Below, piece by piece: positions 46,211 through 55,280 of a stretch of 64,000 bases of DNA. The notes under the pieces are model-generated. The model was not told the DNA's origin and did not search any database. It worked only from the letters and a program-made list of their open reading frames with translations. Position 1 is the first letter of the stretch. Each line of letters opens with the position of its first letter. The DNA comes from Betaproteobacteria bacterium. Lineage in GTDB: Bacteria > Pseudomonadota > Gammaproteobacteria > Burkholderiales > Rhodocyclaceae. The DNA is taken from contig VGHJ01000007.1 in assembly GCA_016868295.1 (NCBI GenBank), positions 1 through 64,000 of the forward strand, read 5' to 3'. The translations under genes were made by a program, and so were the position numbers.

Positions 46211-47293
46211 ATGACCATACACGGCAAACCGATCCAGGAACGCATCGACTGGCTGTTCGACCTCGCCGACCGCCACGGCGCCGACTACCGCAACCCGGAG
46301 GCCTGGCTGGCGCGCGAGCGCTACCTCGCCGAGCACCCGACCGCCATCGCCGTGCTCAAGTGCATGGACGGGCGCGTGAACATCCCGGTGGTCACCAACA
46401 CGCCGGTCGGCATCCTGATGCCCTTCCGCAACCTCGGCGGCATGTTCGACCTCGGCTGGCCGCACCTCGGCGAGGTGCTCGCCAGCTTTGTTTCGCGAAT
46501 GGTGCATACCGGCCGCCGCGTGCTGTTCCTCATCACCTACCATTTCTCGAAGGGCGACCCGCAGCGCGGCTGCGCCGGCTTCCGCTACGACACGGAGGCC
46601 GCCATCGCCCACACCCTGCAGATCCGCCGCCAGGTCGAGCACATCTTCGGCGCCGCCCACGGCACCGTGTACCCGCTCGTCTGCGGACTCGAGACCGACG
46701 AGGACGCGCTGATCGTGCACGGCAGCGACGGCCGCCGGCTCGACCTGTCGACGCTGGACGCCGGGGGCCGCGCGGCGCTGGAGGGCGAACTCGCCGCGCT
46801 GCTGCCCGACATGCCGGCGCAGATGCGCGCCGACCTGCTGCCCCTGCTGCAGGGCAACCTCGTGCGCATCGACACGGTGCGCGCCCAGATCGCGCGGCGC
46901 GAGCGCGCGCTCGACATCGAGCACCGCGAGTGGATGATCTGCCTCGGCCGCGGCTTCGATTTCCTGCACACGCCCAACGTCGCGCTGATCATCGGCCCCT
47001 ACAGCCCCAATCTCGACGAGCCGATCCGCATGGCCGCCGGCATCATCGAGGCGAACATGCGGGCCGGCCGCGTGCCCGACGACGGCTTTCTGCTGCTCGC
47101 CTCGGTGCCCTACGACGAGATCGGCGTCGACCGCGCCCGCGCCGAGCTGAAGAGCCGCTTCCTCTCGCGCTTCGCCGCCGAGGTCGTCGGCCGTGAATAT
47201 CCCGCCCTTGCCGGGCGGATGTTCGCGCGCACCGCGGTGCTCGACTGGCGCTCGCGCCGGCTCGAGCGGCTCACCGACGACGAATCGCACTGA
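46211..47293 (+). CDS. CsoSCA-like (carboxysome shell carbonic anhydrase-type) protein
   Basis: This 360-aa protein has a beta-carbonic-anhydrase-type zinc site: C51-x-D53-x-R55 in LKCMDGRVN, then H111 and C121 in TYHFSKGDPQRGCAGF. The Cys-x-Asp-x-Arg plus His...Cys spacing matches CsoSCA, the carboxysome shell carbonic anhydrase, but the long N-terminal shell-binding region is missing and no carboxysome genes are present. It lies 15 nt before a SulP transporter, so joint handling of bicarbonate is likely. Family is fairly clear; activity is inferred. Confidence 0.72.
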   Translation: MTIHGKPIQERIDWLFDLADRHGADYRNPEAWLARERYLAEHPTAIAVLKCMDGRVNIPVVTNTPVGILMPFRNLGGMFDLGWPHLGEVLASFVSRMVHTGRRVLFLITYHFSKGDPQRGCAGFRYDTEAAIAHTLQIRRQVEHIFGAAHGTVYPLVCGLETDEDALIVHGSDGRRLDLSTLDAGGRAALEGELAALLPDMPAQMRADLLPLLQGNLVRIDTVRAQIARRERALDIEHREWMICLGRGFDFLHTPNVALIIGPYSPNLDEPIRMAAGIIEANMRAGRVPDDGFLLLASVPYDEIGVDRARAELKSRFLSRFAAEVVGREYPALAGRMFARTAVLDWRSRRLERLTDDESH

Positions 47294-47308
47294 CCAGGGA
47301 AAAACCGC

Positions 47309-49045
47309 ATGCGCCTAACTGCCCTCAAGCTGTCCGGTCTGATCCACGGTTTGCGCTTCGACAACCTGCGCGGCGACCTCTTCGGCGGCATCACGGCGGC
47401 TGTGGTGGCGCTGCCGCTGTCGCTGGCCTTCGGCGTCGCCTCCGGCGCCGGGCCGGTGGCGGGCCTCTACGGCGCCATCTGCGTCGGCTTCTTCGCGGCG
47501 CTGTTCGGCGGCACGCCGGCGCAGGTCTCGGGCCCCACCGGACCGATGACGGTCGTCATGGCCGCCATCTTCATGCAATACACGTCGCTCTTCCCGGACG
47601 ACCCCGGCAAGGGGGCGGTGCTCGCCTTCACGGTGGTGATGCTGGGCGGCGGCTTCCAGATCCTCTTCGGCCTGCTCAGGCTGGGCAAGTACATCAACCT
47701 CGTGCCGGCGCCGGTGATCTCCGGCTTCATGACCGGCATCGGCGTCATCATCATCCTGCTTCAGCTGGCGCCGCTGCTCGGCCAGCCCGTCGCCGCCGGC
47801 CCCCTGGAGGCGTCGCGCGCCCTGCCGCAGGTCTTCGCCAACGTCGTGCCCGGCGCCGCCCTCCTCGGCGGCTTCACGCTGCTGCTGGTCTACCTCTGGC
47901 CGAAGCGGCTGAACCGCATCCTGCCGGCGCCGCTGCTGGCGCTGCTGGCGGGCAGCCTCGGCCTCTATGTGGTTTCCGGCGGCGTCATCGTCTCGCGCGA
48001 AGTCGACGGCAGGACACTCCACTTCCTCGGCCAGGCCAGCATCCTCGGCGACATCCCCGGCGGCCTGCCGTCGGTCGTCTTTCCCGACATCGACCTGGCG
48101 CTGGCCGCCGACATGATCAAATCGGCCCTGATGCTGGCCGTGCTGGGTTCCATCGATTCCCTGCTCACCTCGCTGGTGGCCGACAACATCACGCGCACCT
48201 ACCACGAGTCCGACCGCGAGCTGGTTGGCCAGGGCATCGGCAACGCCGTTTCCGGCCTGTTCGGCGGCCTGCCCGGCGCCGGCGCCACCATGCGCACCGT
48301 GGTGAACGTGCGCGCGGGCGGGCTGACGCCGATCTCCGGCATGACGCACGCCGTCGGCCTGCTGGCCGTGGCCCTCGGCGCGGGCGCGCTCGCCAGGTAT
48401 GTCCCCCACGCCGTGCTGGCCGGCATTCTCGTCAAGGTCGGCACCGACATCATCGACTGGGACTACCTGAAGCGCATGCGCCTCATCTCGATCGCCGGAT
48501 CGGCGATGATGCTGACGGTGTTCTTCCTCACCGTTTTCGTGGACCTGATCACCGCCGTGGCGGTGGGCATGATCATGGCCAGCCTGGTGCTCATGAAACG
48601 CATCACCGACATGCAGCTGGCCAGCATCACCGCCATCACCGAGCCGCACGAGGAGGCGCCCCTTTCCCCCGAGGAGCGGGAGCTGCTGGCCGCGGCGGGC
48701 GGCCGGGTCCTGCTCTACCACATGGGTGGGCCGATGAGCTTCGGCGCCGCCAAGGACATGGTGCGGCGGCTGGCCGCCTTCGACCAGTACGATGCCCTCG
48801 TGCTCGACCTCTCGGACGTGCCCAGCATCGACTACACCACCACGCGCAGCATCGAGGACATGATCCAGCGCGCCCAGGGCAGCGGGCGCGCGGTCTTCCT
48901 CACCGGCGAGCCGCCGCAGGTCATGGACATGCTGGAGAAGCACGGCGTGCTCGCGCAACTGGCCGAGGGCGGCCACCTGCCCACCCGCCGCGAGGGGCTG
49001 GCCGCTGCGGTGCGCGGCCTGGCGCCGGTGCGCCAACAAACATAG
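47309..49045 (+). CDS. SulP family anion transporter with STAS domain (candidate bicarbonate transporter)
   Basis: This 578-aa SLC26/SulP protein has an N-terminal membrane domain of about 12 segments (DLFGGITAAVVALPLSLAFG near residue 25, SGPTGPMTVVMA near 74) and a C-terminal STAS domain at about 445-570 with VLDLSDVPSIDYTTTRSIED. SulP proteins carry sulfate, bicarbonate or other anions. Immediate linkage to a CsoSCA-like carbonic anhydrase favours bicarbonate. It belongs to the group formed with the second SulP, CBS and DASS genes. Confidence 0.85.
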   Translation: MRLTALKLSGLIHGLRFDNLRGDLFGGITAAVVALPLSLAFGVASGAGPVAGLYGAICVGFFAALFGGTPAQVSGPTGPMTVVMAAIFMQYTSLFPDDPGKGAVLAFTVVMLGGGFQILFGLLRLGKYINLVPAPVISGFMTGIGVIIILLQLAPLLGQPVAAGPLEASRALPQVFANVVPGAALLGGFTLLLVYLWPKRLNRILPAPLLALLAGSLGLYVVSGGVIVSREVDGRTLHFLGQASILGDIPGGLPSVVFPDIDLALAADMIKSALMLAVLGSIDSLLTSLVADNITRTYHESDRELVGQGIGNAVSGLFGGLPGAGATMRTVVNVRAGGLTPISGMTHAVGLLAVALGAGALARYVPHAVLAGILVKVGTDIIDWDYLKRMRLISIAGSAMMLTVFFLTVFVDLITAVAVGMIMASLVLMKRITDMQLASITAITEPHEEAPLSPEERELLAAAGGRVLLYHMGGPMSFGAAKDMVRRLAAFDQYDALVLDLSDVPSIDYTTTRSIEDMIQRAQGSGRAVFLTGEPPQVMDMLEKHGVLAQLAEGGHLPTRREGLAAAVRGLAPVRQQT

Positions 49046-49154
49046 ACCTCCGTAATGCGCGCATAACCCCGTTCTACCCAGCGACGAGACGGCCGGGGAT
49101 AGAATTACGCTTTGCTCGTGCACGGCGCGAGCCGCGTCGCTCCCGAAACGATCC

Positions 49155-51293
49155 ATGTTCGCCAACAAGCTGCTGCTGCGCCTGTTCCCCTTCCTGGCCT
49201 GGTTCCCGGTCAATGCCGTCATCCTGCGCGGCGACCTGATCGCCGGCATCACCGGCGCGCTGGTGCTGGTGCCCAAGGCGATGGCCTACGCGCAGCTCTC
49301 CGGACTGCCGGTTTATTACGGCCTCTACGTGGCCCTGGTGCCGGCCTTCCTCGGCGCCCTGTGGGGCTCCTCGCGCCAGCTCGCCACCGGGCCGGTGGCC
49401 ATCGTCTCGCTGATGACCGCCGCCGCCATCACGCCCTTCGCGGTGCCCTTCAGCGAGGAATTCATCGGCCTCGCCCTGCTGCTCGCCCTGATGGTGGGCA
49501 TCATCCAGTTCGGCCTCGGCGTGCTCAAGCTCGGCACCATCGTCAATTTCGTCTCGCATCCGGTGATCCTCGGCTTCATGAACGCCGCGGCCATCATCAT
49601 CGCGCTCTCCCAGCTCGACATGCTGCTCGGCATCCCGAAGGGCCGCTCGGATTCCTTCCTCAAGGACATCTGGGAGATGCTGGCCTACCTGCCGCTGACC
49701 CACCTGCCGACGCTGGCGATGTCCGTCTTCGCCCTCGCCCTGATGCTCGGCCTGAAGAAGATCGAGCCGCTCGCCAAGCCGAGCGTCCTCATCGCCGTGG
49801 TCATCACCGCCCTGGTCAGCTATGCCGTCGGCTTCGAGCACAAGACCAGGGGCGCGCCGGAGGAGATCGCCGATGCCGACGTCCAGGCGCTGGCCGCCGC
49901 CTACGTCCAGACCGATGCGCAGATCGACCTGCTCAACAAGGCGATCACGGCGAAATCGGTGCAGTTGCGCCAGGCCGAGAAGGCGCACGCCGAGCAATCC
50001 ACCGTCAACCTCGACCACCAGATCGACCTGATGCGCATCGAACTGGCGGGCGCCGAGAGACAGAACGGCGAGCGCATGAAGCAGTTGCGCCGGGTCCATT
50101 TCGAGCGCGCCCGGGCCCCCGAGAACGAGTCCGCGCCGCTCTACATAGCCGGCCAGGTGCCGGCCGGCGTCGAGAGCGACGGCCGCCAGTGGCACATCAA
50201 GAAGATCGAGAAGGGCAGCATGGCGCTGATGGGCGGCGGCGACGTCGTCGGCAAGATCCCCTCCGGGCTGCCCTCCTTCCGCCTGCCCGCGCTCAACCTC
50301 GACGCCATCCTCGCCCTGCTCTCGGCCGCTCTGATCGTCGCGCTGGTGGCCTTCATGGAGTCCATCTCGATGGCCAAGGCGATGGCGGCCAAGACCAAGG
50401 ACAAGATCGACCCGAACCAGGAGCTCATCGGCCAGGGCCTCGCCAACATCGGCGGCGCCTTCTTCCAGTCCTACCCGGCCTGCGGCTCCTTCACCGGCTC
50501 GGCCATCAACCTGCAGGCGGGAGCGAAGACCGGCTTCGCCATGGTCTTCAACGGCCTCTTCGTCGGCGTCACGCTGCTGTTCCTGACGCCCTGGCTCTAC
50601 CACCTGCCGAAGGCGGTGCTGGCGGTGATCATCCTGCTTGCCGTCACCAGCCTGATCACGCCGGGCGCGCTCAGGCACACCTGGAAGGCGAGCCGCGCCG
50701 ACGGCATCGTCGCCCTCGTCACCTTCGTCGCCACCTTGCTCGCCGCGCCCCACCTCGACAAGGGCATCATGATCGGCGCCGTGCTCGCCATCGTGCTGCA
50801 CCTCTACGGCACCATGAAGCCGCGCGTGGCCATCCTCGGCCGCATGGCCGACGGCACGCTGCGCGACGCCAGGGTCAACAGCCTGCCCGCCTCGAAGGTG
50901 GTCACCGCCGTGCGCTTCGACGGCCGCCTCTACTTCGCCAACGTCTCCTACTTCGAGGACGCCGTGCTCAACGCCGTGGCGGAGAACCCGGATGCGCCCT
51001 ACGTGCTGATCGTCGGCGACGGCATCAACGACCTCGACGCCTCCGGCGAGGAGGTGATCCACCACCTGGTCGAGCGCCTCAACGAAAACGGCATCGTCGT
51101 GCTGTTCTCCGGCCTGAAGAAGCAGGTCATCGACGTCATGCAGGCCACCGGCCTGTGGGACAAGATCGGCGAGAAACGCTTCTTTCCCACCGCCGAGCAG
51201 GCGCTCACGCGCATCTACGAGCGCAGCGAATACGCCGGCGAAGACGACCCGCTCAAGCCGCCGCCGCGAGGCGCCACGCTCCTGCACGACTGA
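49155..51293 (+). CDS. SulP family transporter with large hydrophilic insertion and STAS domain
   Basis: This 712-aa SLC26/SulP protein is longer than usual because about 145 residues (near 230-375) are inserted between membrane segments. The insert contains a coiled-coil-like stretch (LLNKAITAKSVQLRQAEKAH) and a beta-rich part. The membrane core has GSSRQLATGPVAIVSL near residue 72 and GLANIGGAFFQSYPACGSFT near 435; the STAS domain is at about 590-700. Substrate is unresolved (sulfate or bicarbonate). It is 109 nt after the first SulP gene and 22 nt before the CBS gene. Confidence 0.85.
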   Translation: MFANKLLLRLFPFLAWFPVNAVILRGDLIAGITGALVLVPKAMAYAQLSGLPVYYGLYVALVPAFLGALWGSSRQLATGPVAIVSLMTAAAITPFAVPFSEEFIGLALLLALMVGIIQFGLGVLKLGTIVNFVSHPVILGFMNAAAIIIALSQLDMLLGIPKGRSDSFLKDIWEMLAYLPLTHLPTLAMSVFALALMLGLKKIEPLAKPSVLIAVVITALVSYAVGFEHKTRGAPEEIADADVQALAAAYVQTDAQIDLLNKAITAKSVQLRQAEKAHAEQSTVNLDHQIDLMRIELAGAERQNGERMKQLRRVHFERARAPENESAPLYIAGQVPAGVESDGRQWHIKKIEKGSMALMGGGDVVGKIPSGLPSFRLPALNLDAILALLSAALIVALVAFMESISMAKAMAAKTKDKIDPNQELIGQGLANIGGAFFQSYPACGSFTGSAINLQAGAKTGFAMVFNGLFVGVTLLFLTPWLYHLPKAVLAVIILLAVTSLITPGALRHTWKASRADGIVALVTFVATLLAAPHLDKGIMIGAVLAIVLHLYGTMKPRVAILGRMADGTLRDARVNSLPASKVVTAVRFDGRLYFANVSYFEDAVLNAVAENPDAPYVLIVGDGINDLDASGEEVIHHLVERLNENGIVVLFSGLKKQVIDVMQATGLWDKIGEKRFFPTAEQALTRIYERSEYAGEDDPLKPPPRGATLLHD

Positions 51294-51315
51294 CCTTTCC
51301 ATCGAGGAGATCTCC

Positions 51316-51840
51316 ATGTCCCTTTCCGGAACCGCGCGCGACCTCATGACGCCGCTTGCCAGCTTTCCGCACGTCCATGTCGACCAGACGCTGCGCGACG
51401 TCTTCGCGATGCTGAAGGAGAAATACGCCGCCGCCGAGCAGTTCCGCAGCGTGCTGGTGCTCAACCGCACCGGCCAGCCCGTCGGCCGCATCACGCTGCA
51501 CCAGCTGCTGCGCGCGCTGCTGCCCGACTACCTCGCGGCCCACCCCACGCACTACGAAGGCGCAAGCGCCGACCTCGCCTCGCTCGCGCTGCTGTGGCAG
51601 GAGGACAGCGACGAAAGCTGCCGCAGGGCCGCGGCGCAGCGTGTCGGCGACCACATGCTGCCGGTCGCCGCGCCGCTGGCGCCCGACGACCCGCTGACAC
51701 TGGCGCTCTACCGCATCGCGGTTGCCGATTTCAACCTCGTGCCGGTCGCCGAGGCAGGCCGCGTCATCGGCGTCGTGCGCATCGTCGACCTGCTGACCGA
51801 GGTCGCCAACGCCGTGCTCGACGAAGGGATCGCCCGATGA
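51316..51840 (+). CDS. CBS-domain pair protein
   Basis: This 174-aa protein has two CBS motifs forming a Bateman module: ARDLMTPLASFPHVHVDQTL at the N-terminus and VGDHMLPVAAPLAPDDPL near residue 110. Such modules sense adenine nucleotides and regulate transporters or enzymes. Wedged between a SulP and a DASS permease, with a 4-nt overlap with the latter, it is a candidate energy-sensing regulator of one of them. Confidence 0.85.
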   Translation: MSLSGTARDLMTPLASFPHVHVDQTLRDVFAMLKEKYAAAEQFRSVLVLNRTGQPVGRITLHQLLRALLPDYLAAHPTHYEGASADLASLALLWQEDSDESCRRAAAQRVGDHMLPVAAPLAPDDPLTLALYRIAVADFNLVPVAEAGRVIGVVRIVDLLTEVANAVLDEGIAR

Positions 51841-53324
51841 GCAACGAGACCGCAGGCGACGCCGCCCTCGCCACCGCCGCCGCACCGTTCGACTGGAAGC
51901 GCTGGACCGCACTCGTCGGCGGCTTCGCGATCTTCCTGCTCGTTTATTTCTCGCCGCCCTGGGGCGTCGCCATCGACCCTTCCGGCAAGGAATTCGTCCT
52001 TTCGCCGCAAGGCAAGGCCGCCATCGGCCTGTTCCTCATGGCCGGCATCTGGTGGGTGTTCGAGGTGATCCCGATCGGGGTGACCGCCATCGCCATCGGC
52101 GTGTTCCAGGCGCTGTTCCTGATCCGGCCGGCCAAGGAGGCCTTCCGCGACTTCATGGATCCGTCGGTGATGTTCATCTTCGGCTCGCTGGTGATCGGCA
52201 TGGCCTTCACCAAGACGGGCCTGACGAAGCGCATCGCCTACAAGATGCTGGCCGTCGTCGGCGAGAACACGCGGACCATCCTGCTCGGCAGCATGGTCGT
52301 CACCGCGCTGCTCGCCCACGTCATGGCCCATACGGCGGCGGCGGCCACCGTGTTCCCGGTGCTGCTCGCCATCCTCGCCCTCTACAAGGAAGGCGACGGC
52401 CCGTCGCGCTTCGGCAAGAGCCTGTTCATGGGCATGGCCTGGGCCGCCGGCGCCGGCAGCGTGATCACCCTGCTCGGTTCGGCGCGCGCGCCCGCCGCCG
52501 CCTCCATGTTCACCGAATTCACCGGCCGGCAGGTCGATTTCTTCGACTTCCCCCTCTATCTGGGCCTCATCGGCTGGGGCATGGTGTTCCTCATCTGGCT
52601 CTACCTCTCCGTCGTCTTCAAGCCCTCGAAGGCGACGATTCCCGGCCTGCGCCAGAAGGTGGGCAAGCTCTCCGCCGCGCTCGGCCCGATGTCGGGCAAG
52701 GAGAAGTTCGTCCTCGCCTGCGTGGCGCTGGTCATCCTGCTGATGGCCCTGCAGTCCGCGGTTCCGGCGCTGAAGGGCGTTGACCGGGCGGCGCTGATGC
52801 TCACTTCGACGCTGCTGTTCTTCATTTTCGGCGTGCTGACGGTGAAGGATCTCGAGGAGATGCCCTGGAACATCGTGCTGCTCTTCTCCGGCGCCATGAG
52901 CATCGGCTTCTGCCTGTGGAAGACCGGAGCGGCAGAGTGGATGGCGGTGCAGTGGCTGGGGCTGCTCAAGGACGCGCACTGGTGGGTGTTCGTCATGGGC
53001 ATCGCCGCCTTCGTGCTGGCGATGACCAACTTCATCATGAACGTCGCCGCCATCGCCATCGCGCTGCCGGTGTCGCTGGTGATCGCGCGCTACCTAGGCG
53101 TGGCGCCGGACGTGATCTTCTACGCCTCGCTGGTCACCGCCGGCATGCCCTTCGTGCTGCTGATCGGCGCGGCGCCCAACGCCATCGCCTACGAGTCGAA
53201 GCAGTTCACGCCGGGCGAGTTCTTCCGGCACGGCCTGGCGATGAGCATCATCCTGCTCGTCGTGCTCGGCCTGGCCATGGTCAGCCTCTGGCCGCTGTTC
53301 GGCATGCCGGTGCTCGTCGGATAA
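51837..53324 (+). CDS. DASS/SLC13 family anion permease
   Basis: This 495-aa polytopic protein has the divalent anion:sodium symporter architecture: IWWVFEVIPIGVTAI near residue 70, the first substrate-loop region GSARAPAAASM near 217, and the second, TNFIMNVAAIAIALPVS, near 396 in place of the usual SNTAA motif. Substrates in the family include dicarboxylates, sulfate and tricarboxylates. Its start overlaps the CBS gene (ATGA). The altered second motif leaves the substrate uncertain. Confidence 0.85.
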   Translation: MSNETAGDAALATAAAPFDWKRWTALVGGFAIFLLVYFSPPWGVAIDPSGKEFVLSPQGKAAIGLFLMAGIWWVFEVIPIGVTAIAIGVFQALFLIRPAKEAFRDFMDPSVMFIFGSLVIGMAFTKTGLTKRIAYKMLAVVGENTRTILLGSMVVTALLAHVMAHTAAAATVFPVLLAILALYKEGDGPSRFGKSLFMGMAWAAGAGSVITLLGSARAPAAASMFTEFTGRQVDFFDFPLYLGLIGWGMVFLIWLYLSVVFKPSKATIPGLRQKVGKLSAALGPMSGKEKFVLACVALVILLMALQSAVPALKGVDRAALMLTSTLLFFIFGVLTVKDLEEMPWNIVLLFSGAMSIGFCLWKTGAAEWMAVQWLGLLKDAHWWVFVMGIAAFVLAMTNFIMNVAAIAIALPVSLVIARYLGVAPDVIFYASLVTAGMPFVLLIGAAPNAIAYESKQFTPGEFFRHGLAMSIILLVVLGLAMVSLWPLFGMPVLVG

Positions 53325-53334
53325 AAAGTCAGTC

Positions 53335-53344
53335 CCTGCGGCAC
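53335..53344 (+). repeat. AAAGTCAGTC motif copy 8
   Basis: AAAAAGTCAGTCCC starts immediately after the DASS permease stop codon. This is the clearest intergenic copy, so the motif is not only a product of protein constraint. Confidence 0.7.
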
Positions 53345-53391
53345 GGCGGGCGATCTGGGATAATCCGGGCGATCCGCCACGGGGAATCGCC

Positions 53392-53943
53392 ATGGGACAC
53401 CGCCTCTCGAAGATCTACACGCGCACCGGCGACGCCGGCACCACCGGCCTGGCCGACGGCTCGCGCGTGTCCAAGGACTCCGCACGCATCGCCGCGCTGG
53501 GCGAGCTCGACGAACTGAACTCGGTCATCGGCCTGCTCCTCACCGAGGAACTGCCAGACGATATCCGGCATCTCCTCACCGGCATCCAGCACGACCTGTT
53601 CGATCTCGGCGGCGAGATGGCCATCCCCGGCTCGGCGCTGTTGAACGGGAAAAGCGTCGGCGAGCTCGAGGCGGCGATCGACCGCTGGAACGCGGAACTC
53701 GAGCCGCTGAAGGAATTCCTGCTGCCCGGCGGCACGCGCGCGGCGGCGCTGGCCCACCTCGCCCGCGCGGTGTGCCGGCGCGCCGAGCGGCAACTGGTCA
53801 CCGTCGCCGCCAGCGAAGACATCGGCGAAACCGGCCGGAAATACGTGAACCGCCTCTCGGACCTGCTCTTCGTGCTCGGCCGCACGCTCAACCGCCTGGC
53901 CGGGCGCGGCGACGTGCTCTGGCAGAAGGACCGGGCGCGCTGA
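53392..53943 (+). CDS. Cob(I)yrinic acid a,c-diamide adenosyltransferase (PduO type)
   Basis: This 183-aa helical ATR has the ATP-binding N-terminus IYTRTGDAGTTGLADGSRV, the GELDELNSVIGL segment near residue 42 and the C-terminal block RAVCRRAERQLV / YVNRLSDLLFVL. It adenosylates cobalamin to the coenzyme B12 form. No other cobalamin genes are nearby. The DNA after it is a repeat element. Confidence 0.92.
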   Translation: MGHRLSKIYTRTGDAGTTGLADGSRVSKDSARIAALGELDELNSVIGLLLTEELPDDIRHLLTGIQHDLFDLGGEMAIPGSALLNGKSVGELEAAIDRWNAELEPLKEFLLPGGTRAAALAHLARAVCRRAERQLVTVAASEDIGETGRKYVNRLSDLLFVLGRTLNRLAGRGDVLWQKDRAR

Positions 53944-53948
53944 TTCAG

Positions 53949-54027
53949 TCATCCCCCGCGAAAGCGGGGATCCATGGCGCAAGTCGACAGGTTCCCGCTT
54001 TCCCCGGATCAAGTCCGAGGATGACGG
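53949..54027. repeat. Inverted repeat element related to that at 37245
   Basis: TCATCCCCCGCGAAAGCGGG continues to GATCCATGG, and a diverged inverted partner (GGTTCCCGCTTTCCCCGGAT...GATGACG) follows. It has the same architecture as the 37245 element but is less perfect. It sits between convergent genes. Confidence 0.65.
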
Positions 54028-54046
54028 CGGGAACGACAACCTGCGC

Positions 54047-55192
54047 CTACTCGCGGTCGAGCAGGGCGAGGCGGCGGTCGCGCACCGCCTGGGCAAGCAA
54101 GTCAAGCACCGTGACCGAGTCCTCCCAGCCGAGGCAGGCGTCGGTGATGCTCCTGCCGTACTCGAGCGGCTTGCCCGGCACGAGATCCTGGCGGCCTTCC
54201 TTGAGGTGCGATTCCACCATGACGCCGAAGACGCGATCCTCCCCGCCGGCGAGCTGCGCGGCGACTTCGCGCGCCGCCTCCATCTGGCGCTTGTAGTCCT
54301 TGCGGCTGTTGCCGTGCGAGAAATCGATCATGACGCGCGCGGCGAGCCCGGCGGCGCCGAGTTCCTTGCACGCCTTGTCCACGCTGGCCGCATCGAAGTT
54401 CGGCTCCCTGCCGCCGCGCAGGATGACGTGGCAGTCCTCGTTGCCATTGGTCGACACGATGGCCGAGTGGCCGGCCTTGGTCACCGAGAGGAAGTGGTGC
54501 GGATGCTGCGAAGTGCGGATGGCGTCGACCGCGATCCTGATGTTGCCGTCGGTGCCGTTCTTGAAGCCGACCGGGCAGGACAGGCCCGAGGCGAGCTCGC
54601 GGTGCACCTGGCTCTCGGTGGTGCGCGCGCCGATGGCGCCCCAGCTCACCAGATCCGCGATGTACTGCGGCGTGATCATGTCGAGGAACTCGGTGGCGGC
54701 GGGCAGGCCCATCTCGTTCACGTCGACCAGCAGGTGGCGCGCGATGCGCAGGCCTTCGTTGATCTTGAAGCTGCCGTCGAGGCGCGGGTCGTTGATGAGG
54801 CCCTTCCAGCCCACGGTGGTGCGCGGCTTTTCGAAATACACGCGCATCACCACCAGCAGGTCGGCGGCGAGGCGCTCGGCCTCGGTCCTGAGGCGCGAGG
54901 CGTACTCGATGGCGGCGTCGAAGTCATGCACCGAGCAGGGACCGATCACCACCAGCAGGCGGTCGTCGGCGCCGTGCAGGATGCGGTGGATGGCCTGGCG
55001 CGCGGCAAAGGTGGTGTCCACCGCCTGCGGCGTCGGCGGAAACTCGCGCAGCAGGTGCGAGGGCGGCGCCACCTCGTGGATGTGGCGGATGCGCACGTCG
55101 TCGGTGACGGCGCGCGGATAGGCCAGCCCGCCCTTGGGGCCGGGGCTGACGGAAGCGATGTTCGGCTTGCTCGACTTGCTCGGGGCGTTCAT
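54047..55192 (-). CDS. 3-deoxy-7-phosphoheptulonate (DAHP) synthase, AroFGH type
   Basis: This 381-aa class I DAHP synthase has the family motifs VIGPCSVHDFDAAIEYA near residue 91, YFEKPRTTVGWKG near 124, and the C-terminal VMIDFSHGNSRKDY near 289. It condenses PEP and erythrose 4-phosphate, the first step of aromatic amino acid synthesis. The start at 55192 (MNAPSK) is preferred to the upstream Met. Which aromatic amino acid inhibits it cannot be told from the sequence. Confidence 0.94.
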   Translation of the reverse strand: MNAPSKSSKPNIASVSPGPKGGLAYPRAVTDDVRIRHIHEVAPPSHLLREFPPTPQAVDTTFAARQAIHRILHGADDRLLVVIGPCSVHDFDAAIEYASRLRTEAERLAADLLVVMRVYFEKPRTTVGWKGLINDPRLDGSFKINEGLRIARHLLVDVNEMGLPAATEFLDMITPQYIADLVSWGAIGARTTESQVHRELASGLSCPVGFKNGTDGNIRIAVDAIRTSQHPHHFLSVTKAGHSAIVSTNGNEDCHVILRGGREPNFDAASVDKACKELGAAGLAARVMIDFSHGNSRKDYKRQMEAAREVAAQLAGGEDRVFGVMVESHLKEGRQDLVPGKPLEYGRSITDACLGWEDSVTVLDLLAQAVRDRRLALLDRE

Positions 55193-55280
55193 GTGCGGCC
55201 GCTGCGTGTGACTAAGGCCTTGCATTTTAACGCAAAAGGCCTGTCATGCGGCCGCCCTTTGCAGCCCCGCGCCGACGCGG

